Positions 16,398-25,740 of a stretch of DNA of 64,000 nucleotides are shown here, in pieces. The notes below the pieces were generated by a model. It worked only from the letters and a program-made list of their open reading frames with translations, did not search any database and had not been told where the DNA came from. The stretch is from Streptomyces sp. L2 (GTDB lineage Bacteria > Actinomycetota > Actinomycetes > Streptomycetales > Streptomycetaceae), in the NCBI RefSeq assembly GCF_004124325.1, contig NZ_QBDT01000001.1, forward strand, positions 3,782,001 through 3,846,000, written 5' to 3'. Position 1 is the stretch's first letter. Each line of letters begins with the position of its first letter. The translations under genes were made by a program, and so were the position numbers.

Positions 16398-16871
16398 ATG
16401 TCCACACCCACCGAGACCGAGCTCGCACGCGACTGGCGCCTGGAGATCAACATGGGCACCGACGACGTGCCCGACTGGCAGCTGTGCCCTGGCGTGCGCG
16501 AGTTCCAGCCCAGCAGCGACCCGAACATCGAGGACAGCTCCGACTACGACTCCGACGGCTGGGCCGGGAACACGAAGACCGCCCAGGCCTGGGAGCTGTC
16601 GGTCACCATCCGCCGCAAGGCCGACAAGACCAGCAAGGTGTACTCGTCGGTGCATGAGGCGATCCGGCTCGCCCACTACGCGTACGGCGACGCCAACCTG
16701 GTGCACCTGCGCTACATGAACCGCGACGGGCTCCCCGAGGCCTACGAGGGCAAAGCCATCCCGCAGTGGGCGCCGTCCGGCGGCGAGTACTCCGCGCTCG
16801 GCGAGGTCGAGATCACCTTCACCGGTGACGGGCCGCTCACCGCGATCGACAACCCGCTGGCAGGGAGCTGA
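16398..16871 (+). CDS. Major tail tube protein
   Basis: 157 residues, ATG after GAGGAGGACGGG. The sequence is beta-rich with the conserved Trp/Gly pattern (EFQPSSDPNIEDSSDYDSDG region near residues 35-54) of siphophage tail tube subunits that stack into hexameric rings. It sits between the tail terminator and the tail chaperone genes, the standard order. Its stop overlaps the chaperone start. Confidence 0.85.
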   Translation: MSTPTETELARDWRLEINMGTDDVPDWQLCPGVREFQPSSDPNIEDSSDYDSDGWAGNTKTAQAWELSVTIRRKADKTSKVYSSVHEAIRLAHYAYGDANLVHLRYMNRDGLPEAYEGKAIPQWAPSGGEYSALGEVEITFTGDGPLTAIDNPLAGS

Positions 16872-17389
16872 TGGCCGCCCAGTTCGAGGCCCTCGGCGAC
16901 TTCCTCGACGACTATCTGGAGCTGCCCGTCCGCTGCGAGGACGGGCAGATGCGCACCTTCCGTATCCCGTCCCCGCCGGCCAAGGTCGGCCTGCGCGTCG
17001 ATCAGATCACCAAGACCGCCGCCCAGGTGTTCCTCGGCGGCACCGACGTGGACACCGCCGTCCTCGACGACGACGAGGAGAAGGACCTCTTCCGTCTCGT
17101 CCTCGGCCCCGTCCACGACGAGATCGCCGCCCATCTGGGCTGGACACGGTTCCGGCACGTCGCCCTCACCGCCATGGTGTGGATCCTCAACGACCGGGAC
17201 GCGGCCGCGAAGTTCTGGGCCGGTCGCGACCCTTCTCTCCTGGCCCCGAACCGGGCGGCCCGTCGGCAGCGGAACTCTCAGCGCTCGGAGTCGGCTGCGG
17301 CGAATACGACCCGGTCACGGGGCTCTACGAGTGGTACGAAGGCGGGCGGCCAACGGCGTCGCAAGCCCGGCGGCAAGGGCCGCGGCTGA
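16871..17389 (+). CDS. Tail assembly chaperone (short form, G-like)
   Basis: 172 residues, ATG overlapping the tail tube stop. The first 120 residues are a folded, acidic chaperone domain. From about residue 125 the zero frame becomes a low-complexity, Arg/Ser/Gly-rich tail, which suggests that the biologically important reading shifts to another frame here. These proteins bind the tape measure during tail assembly and are not in mature virions. Confidence 0.8.
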   Translation: MAAQFEALGDFLDDYLELPVRCEDGQMRTFRIPSPPAKVGLRVDQITKTAAQVFLGGTDVDTAVLDDDEEKDLFRLVLGPVHDEIAAHLGWTRFRHVALTAMVWILNDRDAAAKFWAGRDPSLLAPNRAARRQRNSQRSESAAANTTRSRGSTSGTKAGGQRRRKPGGKGRG

Positions 17390-17598
17390 CCCGCACTGAC
17401 CTGCTGGAGCAGTGGCCCCTGGTTGAGGCCGACTTCCAGGACACCTACGGCCTCGACCTCAGCACCCCCGACCTGCTCGACGCCCGGTCGTGGCGCTGGT
17501 TCCTCACCCGCCTGTACGGGCTCCTCGCCGCAGAGACCCGGCTCTCCAGGCACTTCGCACCTCCCCCGCCCAAGCAGCCCCGTTCACGGAGGAGGTAG
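16871..17598 (+). CDS. Tail assembly chaperone, long form by -1 frameshift (GT-like)
   Basis: The -1 frame relative to the short form is open up to 17598 and codes, from about 17255, for a protein-like sequence (GEYDPVTGLYEWYEGG, then LEQWPLVEADFQDTYGLDL) that has no start codon of its own with a ribosome binding site. This is the classic tailed-phage G/GT arrangement, so a programmed -1 slip before about 17280 is predicted. The slippery heptamer is not certain; the CTGGCCCCGAAC area near 17240-17250 is one candidate. The long form would recruit tube subunits to the tape measure. Confidence 0.75.
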
Positions 17599-17600
17599 CC

Positions 17601-20126
17601 ATGGCCCTCGTCGTCGGCGAACTCACCGCCCTCATCACCCTCGACGACTCGGCCGTGGACCCGGCACTGCGCCGCACCCAGCAGGCCATGCGGCAGGCCG
17701 GACAGCAGCTCGGCCGGGCCGCCGACGACGCCGGACAGCAGGCCGGGCAGGAACTCGGCGGGGGCTTCGTCCGCGGCGCTGACGGCCGGTGGCGGGACAT
17801 GCAGGCCAACCTGGTGGACGCCGTCACTGCGGCCACCCTTGAGGCCGAGTCGAGGGCCCGCCGTGGCGGCCAGCAGGTCGGGCAGCGCTTCGACGACGGC
17901 GTGGAGCGGGGCGCCCGGCAGGCCGGCGACGACCTCGCCGACGGCGTCCGCCGCGGCGCCGGTGACGCCGCCGATGCGGCTGCGGACGCGGGTGATGACG
18001 CCAGCGGATCGTTCCTGGACCGGATGCGGGGCAGCACCTCCGACGGCATCGGGGAGATCGCGGGCAACATCCGTGAGGGCCTGGCCTCCAAGCTGGGCCT
18101 CGCCGCTGTGGGCGCGGCGGCCGGCGGCGCTCTGATGTCGGCCCTGAACGAGGCCGTCGAGCAGGAGAAGATCGCCGACCGGCTCGGGGCGAAGCTCGGT
18201 GCGACGGGCCCGCAGGCCCGGAAGTACGGGCACATCGCTGGGAAGCTGTACGCGGACGCGGTGACCGAGGACTTCGAGGGCGCAGCCGACGCGATCGGTG
18301 CCGTGATGGGGGCGGGCCTGGTCGACCCGACCGCGACGAACAAGCAGATCCAGTCGATCTCCACGAACGTCGCGGACCTGGCAACGACGTTCGACCAGGA
18401 CCTGGGTGGCGTCGTCAACGCGGTCTCGCAGATGGTCCGCACGGGCCTGGCGAAGAACAGCAAGGACGCCCTGGACATCCTGACCAAGGGCTTCCAGTCG
18501 TCGGCGAACAAAGCCGATGACTTGTTGGACACGTTCAACGAGTACGGCACCCAGTTCAGGAAGGCCGGCGTGTCCGGGGCGCAGGCGGTCGGGCTGATGA
18601 ACCAGGCCATCCAGCACGGTGCCCGGGACGCGGACATCGCCGCCGACGCGATCAAAGAGTTCTCGATCCGCGCGGTCGACGGGTCGACGACCACCGCGCA
18701 GGGCTTCAAGGCACTCGGCCTCAACGCCGACGACATGGCCAAGAAGTTCTCCAAGGGCGGCAAGACCGCGAACGGTGTCCTGGACTTGACCCTCGACAAG
18801 CTCCGCAACGTCAAGGATCCGGTGAAGCAAAGCCAGATCGCTGTCGAGTTGTTCGGAACCCAGGCCGAGGATCTCGGGCAGGCCTTGTACGCGATGGACC
18901 CGTCGAAGGCCGTCGACACCCTCGGCAAGGTCGGAGGCGCCGCCGACAAGATGGGTGACAGCCTCCGCGACAACTCCAGCACGAAGGTGGAGCAGTTCAA
19001 ACGGGGCATGAAGCAGGGCGTCGTCGACTTCCTCGGCCTGCACGTGGTGCCGGCCCTGGACAACGTCCGCAAGGGGGTCGGGAACCTGTGGGCGGATGCC
19101 GGGAAGGGCAACCAGCAGGGCGCCGACCGCGTGGTCGCGTTCTTCGATCTGCTCTGGCAGGGCATCCAGACGAAGATGGACCAGCTCGTGCCGAAAACGA
19201 TCGACGGCCTGTCACAAGCCGGTACGAAGATCGCCGAGTACATCCAGTCCAACCCGGAAGGGGCGCTGAAGATCGGCTTGATCGCGGGCGCTATCGCTGC
19301 TGCGATCATCACGCTGCCGGTGCTGGTCGCCGCTTCGGTGCTCGCCGCGGCCACGGTCCTAGTGGGGAACTTCACGACCAGCATGATCAGCGGGATCAAC
19401 CAGAAGATCCCACAGCTGGGGTCGACCATCGGGGGCTGGTTCTCCGGCCTGTGGTCCAACTACGTGGCCGGCCCGGTCTCCCGCCAGTGGAACTCCTTCA
19501 TGGGCACGGTGCGCGCCCTGCCGGGCCGGGCACGCTCAGCCCTGGGGTCGCTCGGCTCGACGCTCTCGGGCGTCGCGTCGTCGGCGTGGGGGAGTTTCCG
19601 GGACGGCACCGTCAACAAGGCCACCTCGGCGATCAACTGGGTCCGCGGCCTGCCCCATAGGGCGAAGTCCGCCCTCAGTGGCTTGGGCGGCACTCTGTAC
19701 AACGCGGGCTGGTCGCTGATCTCTGGGTTCATCAGCGGTATCCGTGACCGGATCCCATCTGTGCGGAGCGTCCTGGGTGGCCTCACCAGCAGCCTGACCG
19801 ACTGGAAAGGGCCGGCCACGGTCGACGCCCGGATCCTCACTCCAGCCGGCCGTCTGGTCATCTCTGGGTTCCAGCACGGTATCGAGCAGCAGACACCGGC
19901 GCTGCGCCGCCAGCTGCAGGGGCTGACGGCGGAGGTGCCGAGCATGGCTATGGGCGCGGGCGCCATGTCCGGTGGCAGCGGTGTGACGGCGGGATCGTCG
20001 TCGGCTGCGCCGCGGGTGGTGAAGGTGGGTTCGGACGGCTCCGCTTTCGGCAACCTGCTGGTCGCTGAGCTGCGGAAGAAGATCGGCACCCTCGGGGGCG
20101 ACGTGCAATTCGTACTGGGAGGTTGA
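17601..20126 (+). CDS. Tail tape measure protein
   Basis: 841 residues; ATG after GGAGGAGGTAGCC. It is Ala/Gly/Gln-rich and long-helical at the N-terminus (residues 15-140), with a central phage-tape-measure domain (about residues 180-480), hydrophobic segments near 555-585 and Gly/Ser repeats toward the end. The length sets tail length, and by the usual proportion of about 1.5 angstrom per residue it would give a tail near 125 nm. It lies right after the chaperone pair. Confidence 0.92.
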   Translation: MALVVGELTALITLDDSAVDPALRRTQQAMRQAGQQLGRAADDAGQQAGQELGGGFVRGADGRWRDMQANLVDAVTAATLEAESRARRGGQQVGQRFDDGVERGARQAGDDLADGVRRGAGDAADAAADAGDDASGSFLDRMRGSTSDGIGEIAGNIREGLASKLGLAAVGAAAGGALMSALNEAVEQEKIADRLGAKLGATGPQARKYGHIAGKLYADAVTEDFEGAADAIGAVMGAGLVDPTATNKQIQSISTNVADLATTFDQDLGGVVNAVSQMVRTGLAKNSKDALDILTKGFQSSANKADDLLDTFNEYGTQFRKAGVSGAQAVGLMNQAIQHGARDADIAADAIKEFSIRAVDGSTTTAQGFKALGLNADDMAKKFSKGGKTANGVLDLTLDKLRNVKDPVKQSQIAVELFGTQAEDLGQALYAMDPSKAVDTLGKVGGAADKMGDSLRDNSSTKVEQFKRGMKQGVVDFLGLHVVPALDNVRKGVGNLWADAGKGNQQGADRVVAFFDLLWQGIQTKMDQLVPKTIDGLSQAGTKIAEYIQSNPEGALKIGLIAGAIAAAIITLPVLVAASVLAAATVLVGNFTTSMISGINQKIPQLGSTIGGWFSGLWSNYVAGPVSRQWNSFMGTVRALPGRARSALGSLGSTLSGVASSAWGSFRDGTVNKATSAINWVRGLPHRAKSALSGLGGTLYNAGWSLISGFISGIRDRIPSVRSVLGGLTSSLTDWKGPATVDARILTPAGRLVISGFQHGIEQQTPALRRQLQGLTAEVPSMAMGAGAMSGGSGVTAGSSSAAPRVVKVGSDGSAFGNLLVAELRKKIGTLGGDVQFVLGG

Positions 20127-20132
20127 GCGGCG

Positions 20133-23100
20133 GTGGCGTTTCCTGAAGACCCGCTGGGGTTGAAAGGTGAGCTGGTTCTGGGGGACACCACGGTGGACAT
20201 CACCGCGGACCTGTACACCCGGGACCCGATCACGCACACGCGGGGCCGGCAGTACCGGGCGAATGCCGCGGACCCGGCGTCGTGCACGGCGACGATCCGG
20301 AACCGGGACGGCAAGTACACGCCCCGCAACCCTGAGGGCGTGTACTACGGGCTGCTCGGGAGGAACACCCCTTTCCAGATCAGTCTCCCCAGCACCACCA
20401 CCTACCTGGCGCTGACCGGCGCCGTCGACACGGCCAGCACCCCGGACGCTGCCGCGCTCGACATCACCGGTGACCTCGATCTGCGGTGGGAGGGCGAAGC
20501 CGATTGGAACGCGAACGGCGCGCAGATCCTCATCGGCAAGTGGGGGGAAGTCGGGCAGCGTTCCTACCATCTGCGGCTGCAAGACGGGTATCTCTACCTG
20601 CACACCACGCAGGACGGCAGTACCGGCCGCTTTTCCGGGCGCGTCCTTCCATCACTGCCGCGTCGGGCCGCCCTGCGCGGCACCATGGAGGCCGACAACG
20701 GGGCTGGAGGTACAACCGCCCGCCTCTACTGGGCGCCCACGCTGGACGGGCCCTGGGAGCAGCTTGGTGACGACGGCATCGTCTCTGGCACAGTTGCCAT
20801 CTTCAGCAGCACCGCCCCGCTGACCATCGCCCCCGAACAACTCGACACCGACCCCACCCGGCTGCCGGTCACCGGCCGCGTCTACAAGGCCCAGGTGTAC
20901 GACGGCATCGACGGCACCCTCGTCGCGTCCCCCGACTTCACGGCGCAGACTGCGGGCACCACCAGCTTCACCGACTCCGCCGGCCGGACGTGGACGCTCA
21001 CCTCGGGGATCACCGACCGGCTGATCCGGTTCAACGGCGAGGTACCTGAGTGGCCACCGAAGTGGGCGGCGTCCGAGGCGGACGCGTGGACCCCGATCCA
21101 GGCCGCCGGCATCCTCCGCCGGATGGGTCAGGGGCAGAAGCCGCTGCAGTCCGCGCTGACCCGCCGTGTGCCGTCGTTCGACCCGGTGGCGTACTGGCCG
21201 ATGGAGGAGGGCGCCAACGCGACTCGCGCCTACAGCCCGATCAAGGGCGTATCACCGTTGAACCTGTCGGGCTTCGACATGTCCGCCAACGACACATTGG
21301 CGGGTTCGAAGGCGCTGCCCGTCATCCGGGAAGGCGCCACCCTGTCAGGGATCGTGCCGATGCCGTCCGGTTCCCCGACCGAGTGGCATACCGAGTTCCT
21401 GTTCCGCATGGACACGGCCCCGTCCACCACCCAGACGCTGCTGCAATGGATCGGCACGGGCACCGTCAAGACGTGGAAGATCGAGCTCACGTCCAGCGGC
21501 GCGAACCTGCACGGGTACGACGCTGACGGCACCGCCGTCGTCACCTCGCTGGGCCTGTTCCCCGCCCTGTACGGCAAGTGGTACCGGTGGAAGATCTTCG
21601 CCACCCAGGACGGCACCAGCGTGGACTGGGTGGAGGAATGGACGGCCGTCGGCGAGTCCGCCAAAGCGTTCAGCGGCAACTACACCGGCACGCTCGGCCG
21701 CATCTCGAAAGTCATGGGCCCGCCCGGCTACTCCAGCGAACTCGCCGGCGCGTCCATCGGACACATCGGGGTGTTCACCGTGGCCGACACCTTCGCCTAC
21801 AACGACGGTGACATCGGATTCGCCGGTGAGACAGCAGCAGCACGCTTGCTGCGTCTGACCGATGAGGAAGGCCTTTCCCTGGCGGTCAGCGGAGACGTCT
21901 CTGAGACGGAGCTGGTCGGGCCTCAGCGGCCGACCGCCCTGCTCGATCTGCTCCGAGAGTGCGCGGACGCTGACGGCGGCATCTTCGGCGAGGCCATCGA
22001 CCGCCGCAGCTTGGTCTACCGCACCCGCGCCAGCCTCTACAACCAGGCCCCGAAGCTGACGCTCGACTACGGGGCCGGGCAGCTGGCGCCACCGTTCGAA
22101 CCCATCGAGGACGACCAGGTCCGCAACGACTGGGAGGTCACCCGTAACGGGGGATCGTCCGGCCGGGCCACCCTCACCGAGGGCACCCTGTCCACACAGG
22201 ACCCCCCGGACGGCATCGGCCTGTACGACGACAGCGTCACCCTCAACCTGGACACGGACGAGCAGACCGACCCGATCGCGGCGTGGCTGCTCCACCTCAC
22301 CTCCTGGGACGAGGCCCGCTACCCGGCAGTCACGGTCCGCCTGCACAAGAACCCGGCGCTGATCCCCGACGTGCTGGGCCTCGAGGTCGGCGACAAGATC
22401 CGCATCGAGGGCCTGCCTGTGAGGTTCGCGGCCGGCGGCACCGTCGAGTTGCTGGTGGACGGCTGGTCGGAAACCTTCCTCCCGAGGAAGTGGGAGATCA
22501 CGTTCAACTGCTCCCCGGCCGGACCGTGGAACGTCGGCGAAGTCGCCATCACCGAGGACTTCGAGGACGCCTCCCTGAGCGTGACCGCCACGGACGGCGG
22601 AGACCTGCCCTGGGCGCGCACACAGACCCACTACAACACCGGCAGTTGGTCCCTCCAGTCCGGAGCCATCACCAACAACCAGACCAGCGACTGGGTGGTG
22701 ATGGTGCCCACCGGCGCCTCCGAGCTGACATTCGCGTACCGGACCTCGTCTGAGGAAGCCGGCACGGGCTTCGAGGGCGACCGGCTCACCGTCCTCGTCG
22801 ACGGCACGCAGGTGCTGCGCGCGCAGGGCGAGACCGCCTGGACGTCGACCACCATCGACGTCACTGGAGCCAGCCAGGTGACGTTCCGGTACGCCAAAGA
22901 CAACTCGGGTGCCGTCGGCGAGGACGCGGCGTGGGTCGATGACCTCACCTTCGCCCGGGCGCCGATGCACGTGGACACCGACGGCAGCGAGCTGGCCGCG
23001 GACGCCACCAGCACGGCGACGAGCCTGTCCGTGGCCACGACGGGCGGCCCGGTGTGGGTCGACTCGACAACGTTTCCGGCTGAGTTTCCCTTCGACATCA

Positions 23101-23252
23101 CCGTCGGCGGTGAACGCATGCGGGTGACCGGCATCTCCGGGACCGCCTCGCCGCAGACCTTCACCGTCGTGCGCAGCGTGAACGGCGTGGTCAAGGAACA
23201 GGCCGACGGGACCGACGTCCGCCTTGCCGAACCAGCGATCGCCGCACTGTGA
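20133..23252 (+). CDS. Large minor tail / tail tip protein with LamG-like region
   Basis: 1039 residues, GTG start. The N-terminus resembles distal tail or baseplate hub proteins. Residues 95-260 and 400-560 are beta-rich and contain Trp/Gly patterns of LamG/concanavalin-like folds. A further beta-sandwich (about residues 805-950) and a C-terminal segment follow. Such large multi-domain proteins in actinophages bind the host surface. Since Streptomyces walls carry teichoic acids and other glycans, a sugar-binding role is likely but inferred. Confidence 0.75.
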   Translation: MAFPEDPLGLKGELVLGDTTVDITADLYTRDPITHTRGRQYRANAADPASCTATIRNRDGKYTPRNPEGVYYGLLGRNTPFQISLPSTTTYLALTGAVDTASTPDAAALDITGDLDLRWEGEADWNANGAQILIGKWGEVGQRSYHLRLQDGYLYLHTTQDGSTGRFSGRVLPSLPRRAALRGTMEADNGAGGTTARLYWAPTLDGPWEQLGDDGIVSGTVAIFSSTAPLTIAPEQLDTDPTRLPVTGRVYKAQVYDGIDGTLVASPDFTAQTAGTTSFTDSAGRTWTLTSGITDRLIRFNGEVPEWPPKWAASEADAWTPIQAAGILRRMGQGQKPLQSALTRRVPSFDPVAYWPMEEGANATRAYSPIKGVSPLNLSGFDMSANDTLAGSKALPVIREGATLSGIVPMPSGSPTEWHTEFLFRMDTAPSTTQTLLQWIGTGTVKTWKIELTSSGANLHGYDADGTAVVTSLGLFPALYGKWYRWKIFATQDGTSVDWVEEWTAVGESAKAFSGNYTGTLGRISKVMGPPGYSSELAGASIGHIGVFTVADTFAYNDGDIGFAGETAAARLLRLTDEEGLSLAVSGDVSETELVGPQRPTALLDLLRECADADGGIFGEAIDRRSLVYRTRASLYNQAPKLTLDYGAGQLAPPFEPIEDDQVRNDWEVTRNGGSSGRATLTEGTLSTQDPPDGIGLYDDSVTLNLDTDEQTDPIAAWLLHLTSWDEARYPAVTVRLHKNPALIPDVLGLEVGDKIRIEGLPVRFAAGGTVELLVDGWSETFLPRKWEITFNCSPAGPWNVGEVAITEDFEDASLSVTATDGGDLPWARTQTHYNTGSWSLQSGAITNNQTSDWVVMVPTGASELTFAYRTSSEEAGTGFEGDRLTVLVDGTQVLRAQGETAWTSTTIDVTGASQVTFRYAKDNSGAVGEDAAWVDDLTFARAPMHVDTDGSELAADATSTATSLSVATTGGPVWVDSTTFPAEFPFDITVGGERMRVTGISGTASPQTFTVVRSVNGVVKEQADGTDVRLAEPAIAAL

Positions 23253-23264
23253 GGAGCACCCCCT

Positions 23265-23765
23265 GTGACCTATGAACCGTGGCAGCCCGGGATGCGGATC
23301 ACCGCCGGGCGGCTCGCGTCGATCTCGGCGACGTGGCAGGAGTGGACGCCGACGTGGACCACGACGACCGGCGACAACACCCCGGACTACGGAAACGCGA
23401 CGATCGCCTGCGACTACTGCCAGACCGGCAACCTGGTCGTCTGCTCCTTCGACATCGCGTTCGGGTCCACCACCGACTTCGGTGATGGGGGCGGCACGGA
23501 CAACTTCGCGTTCGGCCTGCCGGTGTCGTGCGCGGCCTCGTCCGGCGACACGCTCGGTTTCATAACCATGCGCCAGTCGGACAGTGCCCAGCTGATCGGC
23601 CGGGTGCAGTACAACGGCTCCGACTCCATCCGGATCAGCGTGGACTCGGGCCGAGTCGACTCGACGGCCGTCTCCAACGCGGGGCTCATTGACGCCGTCT
23701 CGCCGTGGACGTGGGCGTCCGGGAACGCTCTGCACGGCCTGTTCCAGTACCGCGCGGCCTCCTGA
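23265..23765 (+). CDS. Minor tail protein
   Basis: 166 residues, GTG start 12 bp after the tail tip gene. The N-terminal segment YEPWQPGMRITAGRLASIS is a common start of actinophage minor tail or fibre-attachment proteins. The rest is beta-rich with two adjacent cysteines (near residues 46-62). Position after the tip gene fits an attachment or fibre role. Confidence 0.7.
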   Translation: MTYEPWQPGMRITAGRLASISATWQEWTPTWTTTTGDNTPDYGNATIACDYCQTGNLVVCSFDIAFGSTTDFGDGGGTDNFAFGLPVSCAASSGDTLGFITMRQSDSAQLIGRVQYNGSDSIRISVDSGRVDSTAVSNAGLIDAVSPWTWASGNALHGLFQYRAAS

Positions 23766-23766
23766 C

Positions 23767-23809
23767 CCGAACCCCATCCCCGTACGCCCCGCACCGTCCT
23801 GGTTCGGGG
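23767..23809 (+). terminator. Possible weak terminator
   Basis: An 8-bp inverted repeat CCCGAACC / GGTTCGGG with a long (27-nt) loop just after the minor tail gene, followed by a pyrimidine-rich stretch. The long loop makes it uncertain. Confidence 0.35.
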
Positions 23810-23832
23810 CCCTTCTCATTTCTGGAGGCACC

Positions 23833-24147
23833 GTGCCTGCACAGACGCCGTCCGTCGGACGGATCGTCCACTACCAGCTGACCGAGCACGACGCGACCGA
23901 CATCAACCGCCGCCGTCAGGACTTCCATCAGAGCCGCAGCGCCGACGAGCGCACCGGCTTCGTCGGCCACGTCGGGAACCACGCGGCCGCCGGTGACGTG
24001 TACCCCGCGGTCATCGTCCGCGTGTGGAGCGAGAGCACCACCACCTGCAACTTGCAGGTGCTGCTGGACGGCACGGACACGTACTGGGCGACCTCCCGCG
24101 CCGAGGGCTCCGAGGCCGGCACCTGGGCCTGGCCGGAGCGTGCCTGA
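23833..24147 (+). CDS. Small tail-region protein of unknown function
   Basis: 104 residues from a GTG after TCTGGAGG. It contains a VGRIVHYQL start and a beta-rich second half with a WATSRAEGSE segment. Proteins of this form are common between tail fibre and lysin genes in Streptomyces phages, where they may be structural. Its stop overlaps the lysin start by 1 bp (TGATGA). Confidence 0.65.
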   Translation: MPAQTPSVGRIVHYQLTEHDATDINRRRQDFHQSRSADERTGFVGHVGNHAAAGDVYPAVIVRVWSESTTTCNLQVLLDGTDTYWATSRAEGSEAGTWAWPERA

Positions 24148-25142
24148 TGAGCACAGGACCACAGAAGTACCCGGGAGCCTCCACCTCGTCCTGGTGGCAA
24201 TCGAAGTGGGGCGGCGACCTCATGGAGGTCAACGTCCTGGTGCTGCACACCACCGAGGGCATCGGGCTGACGGACTACGACGGCGGCAGTATGGCCCCGA
24301 ACCTCACCGCCGTCGCCGACATCCCCAACAAGCGGCTGCGCTGGTACCAGCACTTCGACATCGACCGCTCCTCCCGCGCCCTGCAGAACCTGGCCGGCGG
24401 GGTGGAGACGAACACCCTGAACGTGGTGCAGGTTGAGCTGGAGGGCACCTGCGACTACGGGCACCGCGCGAAGTGGGGCAGCAAGGTCGCAGGCCAGGAC
24501 TACATCTACTGGGGCGACCCGCCGGACTGGGCCCTCCAGGACCTGGCGGACTTCGTGCGCTGGCTCCACGCCAACCACAACGTGCCGCTGTCCGGCCCGT
24601 CGGAGTGGCTGACGTACGGCCCGGACTCACGGAGGCCCGGCGTCACCCCGGCCTCGTACGGGGCGAGCCCGGCCCGCATGACCTTCAGCGAGTGGAACGG
24701 CTTCCACGGCATCTGCGGTCACGAGCACGTCCCCGAGAACGACCACGGCGACCCCGGCTCCTTGCCGTTCGCCAAGCTCATCGCCCTCGCCAAGGGGACC
24801 CAACCGTCCGAGGAGGACGACATGCCGTCAGCAGCCGACGTGTGGAAGGCCGACGTCATCCCGGCCACCGCCCCGCCCTACAACAACAGCGACTTCGACA
24901 AGAACAAGACGTGGCAGGCCAGCTACGCCCTCTACTCCGCCGTCCTCACCGGCCGGAAGAACGCGGTCAAGTTGGACGCGCTCGCGGCGCAGATCGGTGC
25001 GCAGGCCGCGACGATCGACAAGCTGGTCGACGCCATCGGCTCGGGCGGCGGACTGTCGGCGGCGGAGATCAAGTCGGCGGCGGAGGCCGGTGCTCAGGCC
25101 GCACTGGACCGGCTCGGCGACGCGCTGTCGAAGGAGGCCTGA
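24147..25142 (+). CDS. Endolysin, N-acetylmuramoyl-L-alanine amidase (Amidase_2)
   Basis: 331 residues. The amidase domain covers about residues 25-215: the first zinc ligand His lies in VLVLHTTEG (about 34), and the GHEHVPENDHGDPG segment (about 193-206) carries the later His and Asp ligands. It cleaves the bond between the lactyl side chain and the stem peptide of peptidoglycan at the end of the lytic cycle. Residues 230-331 are a helical, Ala-rich C-terminal module instead of a recognisable cell-wall repeat. No signal peptide, so export depends on the holin downstream. Confidence 0.9.
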   Translation: MSTGPQKYPGASTSSWWQSKWGGDLMEVNVLVLHTTEGIGLTDYDGGSMAPNLTAVADIPNKRLRWYQHFDIDRSSRALQNLAGGVETNTLNVVQVELEGTCDYGHRAKWGSKVAGQDYIYWGDPPDWALQDLADFVRWLHANHNVPLSGPSEWLTYGPDSRRPGVTPASYGASPARMTFSEWNGFHGICGHEHVPENDHGDPGSLPFAKLIALAKGTQPSEEDDMPSAADVWKADVIPATAPPYNNSDFDKNKTWQASYALYSAVLTGRKNAVKLDALAAQIGAQAATIDKLVDAIGSGGGLSAAEIKSAAEAGAQAALDRLGDALSKEA

Positions 25143-25145
25143 CCC

Positions 25146-25331
25146 GTGAAGATCAGCGCTGTGTGGAAGGCCGTCGCCAGCGGGGTCGCGGCGGGCGCTG
25201 CGGCGGTCGTCACGGCGGTCCAGGACGGCCGGATCACCCCGGCCGAGGCGGTCACCATCGTGCTCGCCGTCCTCGGCGCCTACGGCATCACCTGGCGGGT
25301 GCCGAACCGGACACCTCCGGAGGGCAGCTGA
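25146..25331 (+). CDS. Holin-like small membrane protein
   Basis: 61 residues, GTG start. There are two hydrophobic segments (about residues 8-24 and 35-50) separated by a short polar loop, and a basic C-terminus. Small proteins with this form directly after the endolysin are holins that permeabilise the membrane and release the amidase. The next gene overlaps the stop (TGATGA). Confidence 0.75.
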   Translation: MKISAVWKAVASGVAAGAAAVVTAVQDGRITPAEAVTIVLAVLGAYGITWRVPNRTPPEGS

Positions 25332-25687
25332 TGATTGCGGCGGACGTCACCGATAGCACCGGCGTCCCGCCCGTCGACGCACTCGTCGTCTGGAGCCTGG
25401 GCGCCGTAGCCATCGCCGGCGCACTGGCCCTCGTCTGGCGCGTAGTCCAGACCGTCCACCGGATCGCGAGGCGAGTCGACGACTTCGTGGACGACTGGCA
25501 AGGCGTACCTGCCCGTCCCGGCGTGGCGGAGCGGCCGGGAGTGATGGACCGCCTGGACCGGATCGAGGGACGCATCACGGGAATGGAACACGAGCTGCGG
25601 CCCAACAGCGGTCGCTCGCTCCGTGATGCCGTGGACCGAGTCGACCGCCGCACGCAAACACTCACCGCCGACCCAGGCCCCGAATGA
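25331..25687 (+). CDS. DUF2746-like membrane protein of the lysis module
   Basis: 118 residues. A single N-terminal hydrophobic segment (about residues 20-42) is followed by a long charged helix, typical of DUF2746 phage proteins next to holins. It may be a second holin subunit or spanin-like helper. The family name is from memory of this shape and place, and function is unknown. Confidence 0.65.
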   Translation: MIAADVTDSTGVPPVDALVVWSLGAVAIAGALALVWRVVQTVHRIARRVDDFVDDWQGVPARPGVAERPGVMDRLDRIEGRITGMEHELRPNSGRSLRDAVDRVDRRTQTLTADPGPE

Positions 25688-25691
25688 CTCA

Positions 25692-25722
25692 GCCCCCTCT
25701 CGCCCCACGGGCGGGAGGGGGC
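25692..25722 (+). terminator. Strong terminator closing the virion/lysis operon
   Basis: Perfect 14-bp inverted repeat GCCCCCTCTCGCCC / GGGCGGGAGGGGGC with a 3-nt loop, followed by CCCTTCGTC, directly after the last lysis gene and before a minus-strand gene. Confidence 0.85.
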
Positions 25723-25740
25723 CCTTCGTCGTGTCCGGGC

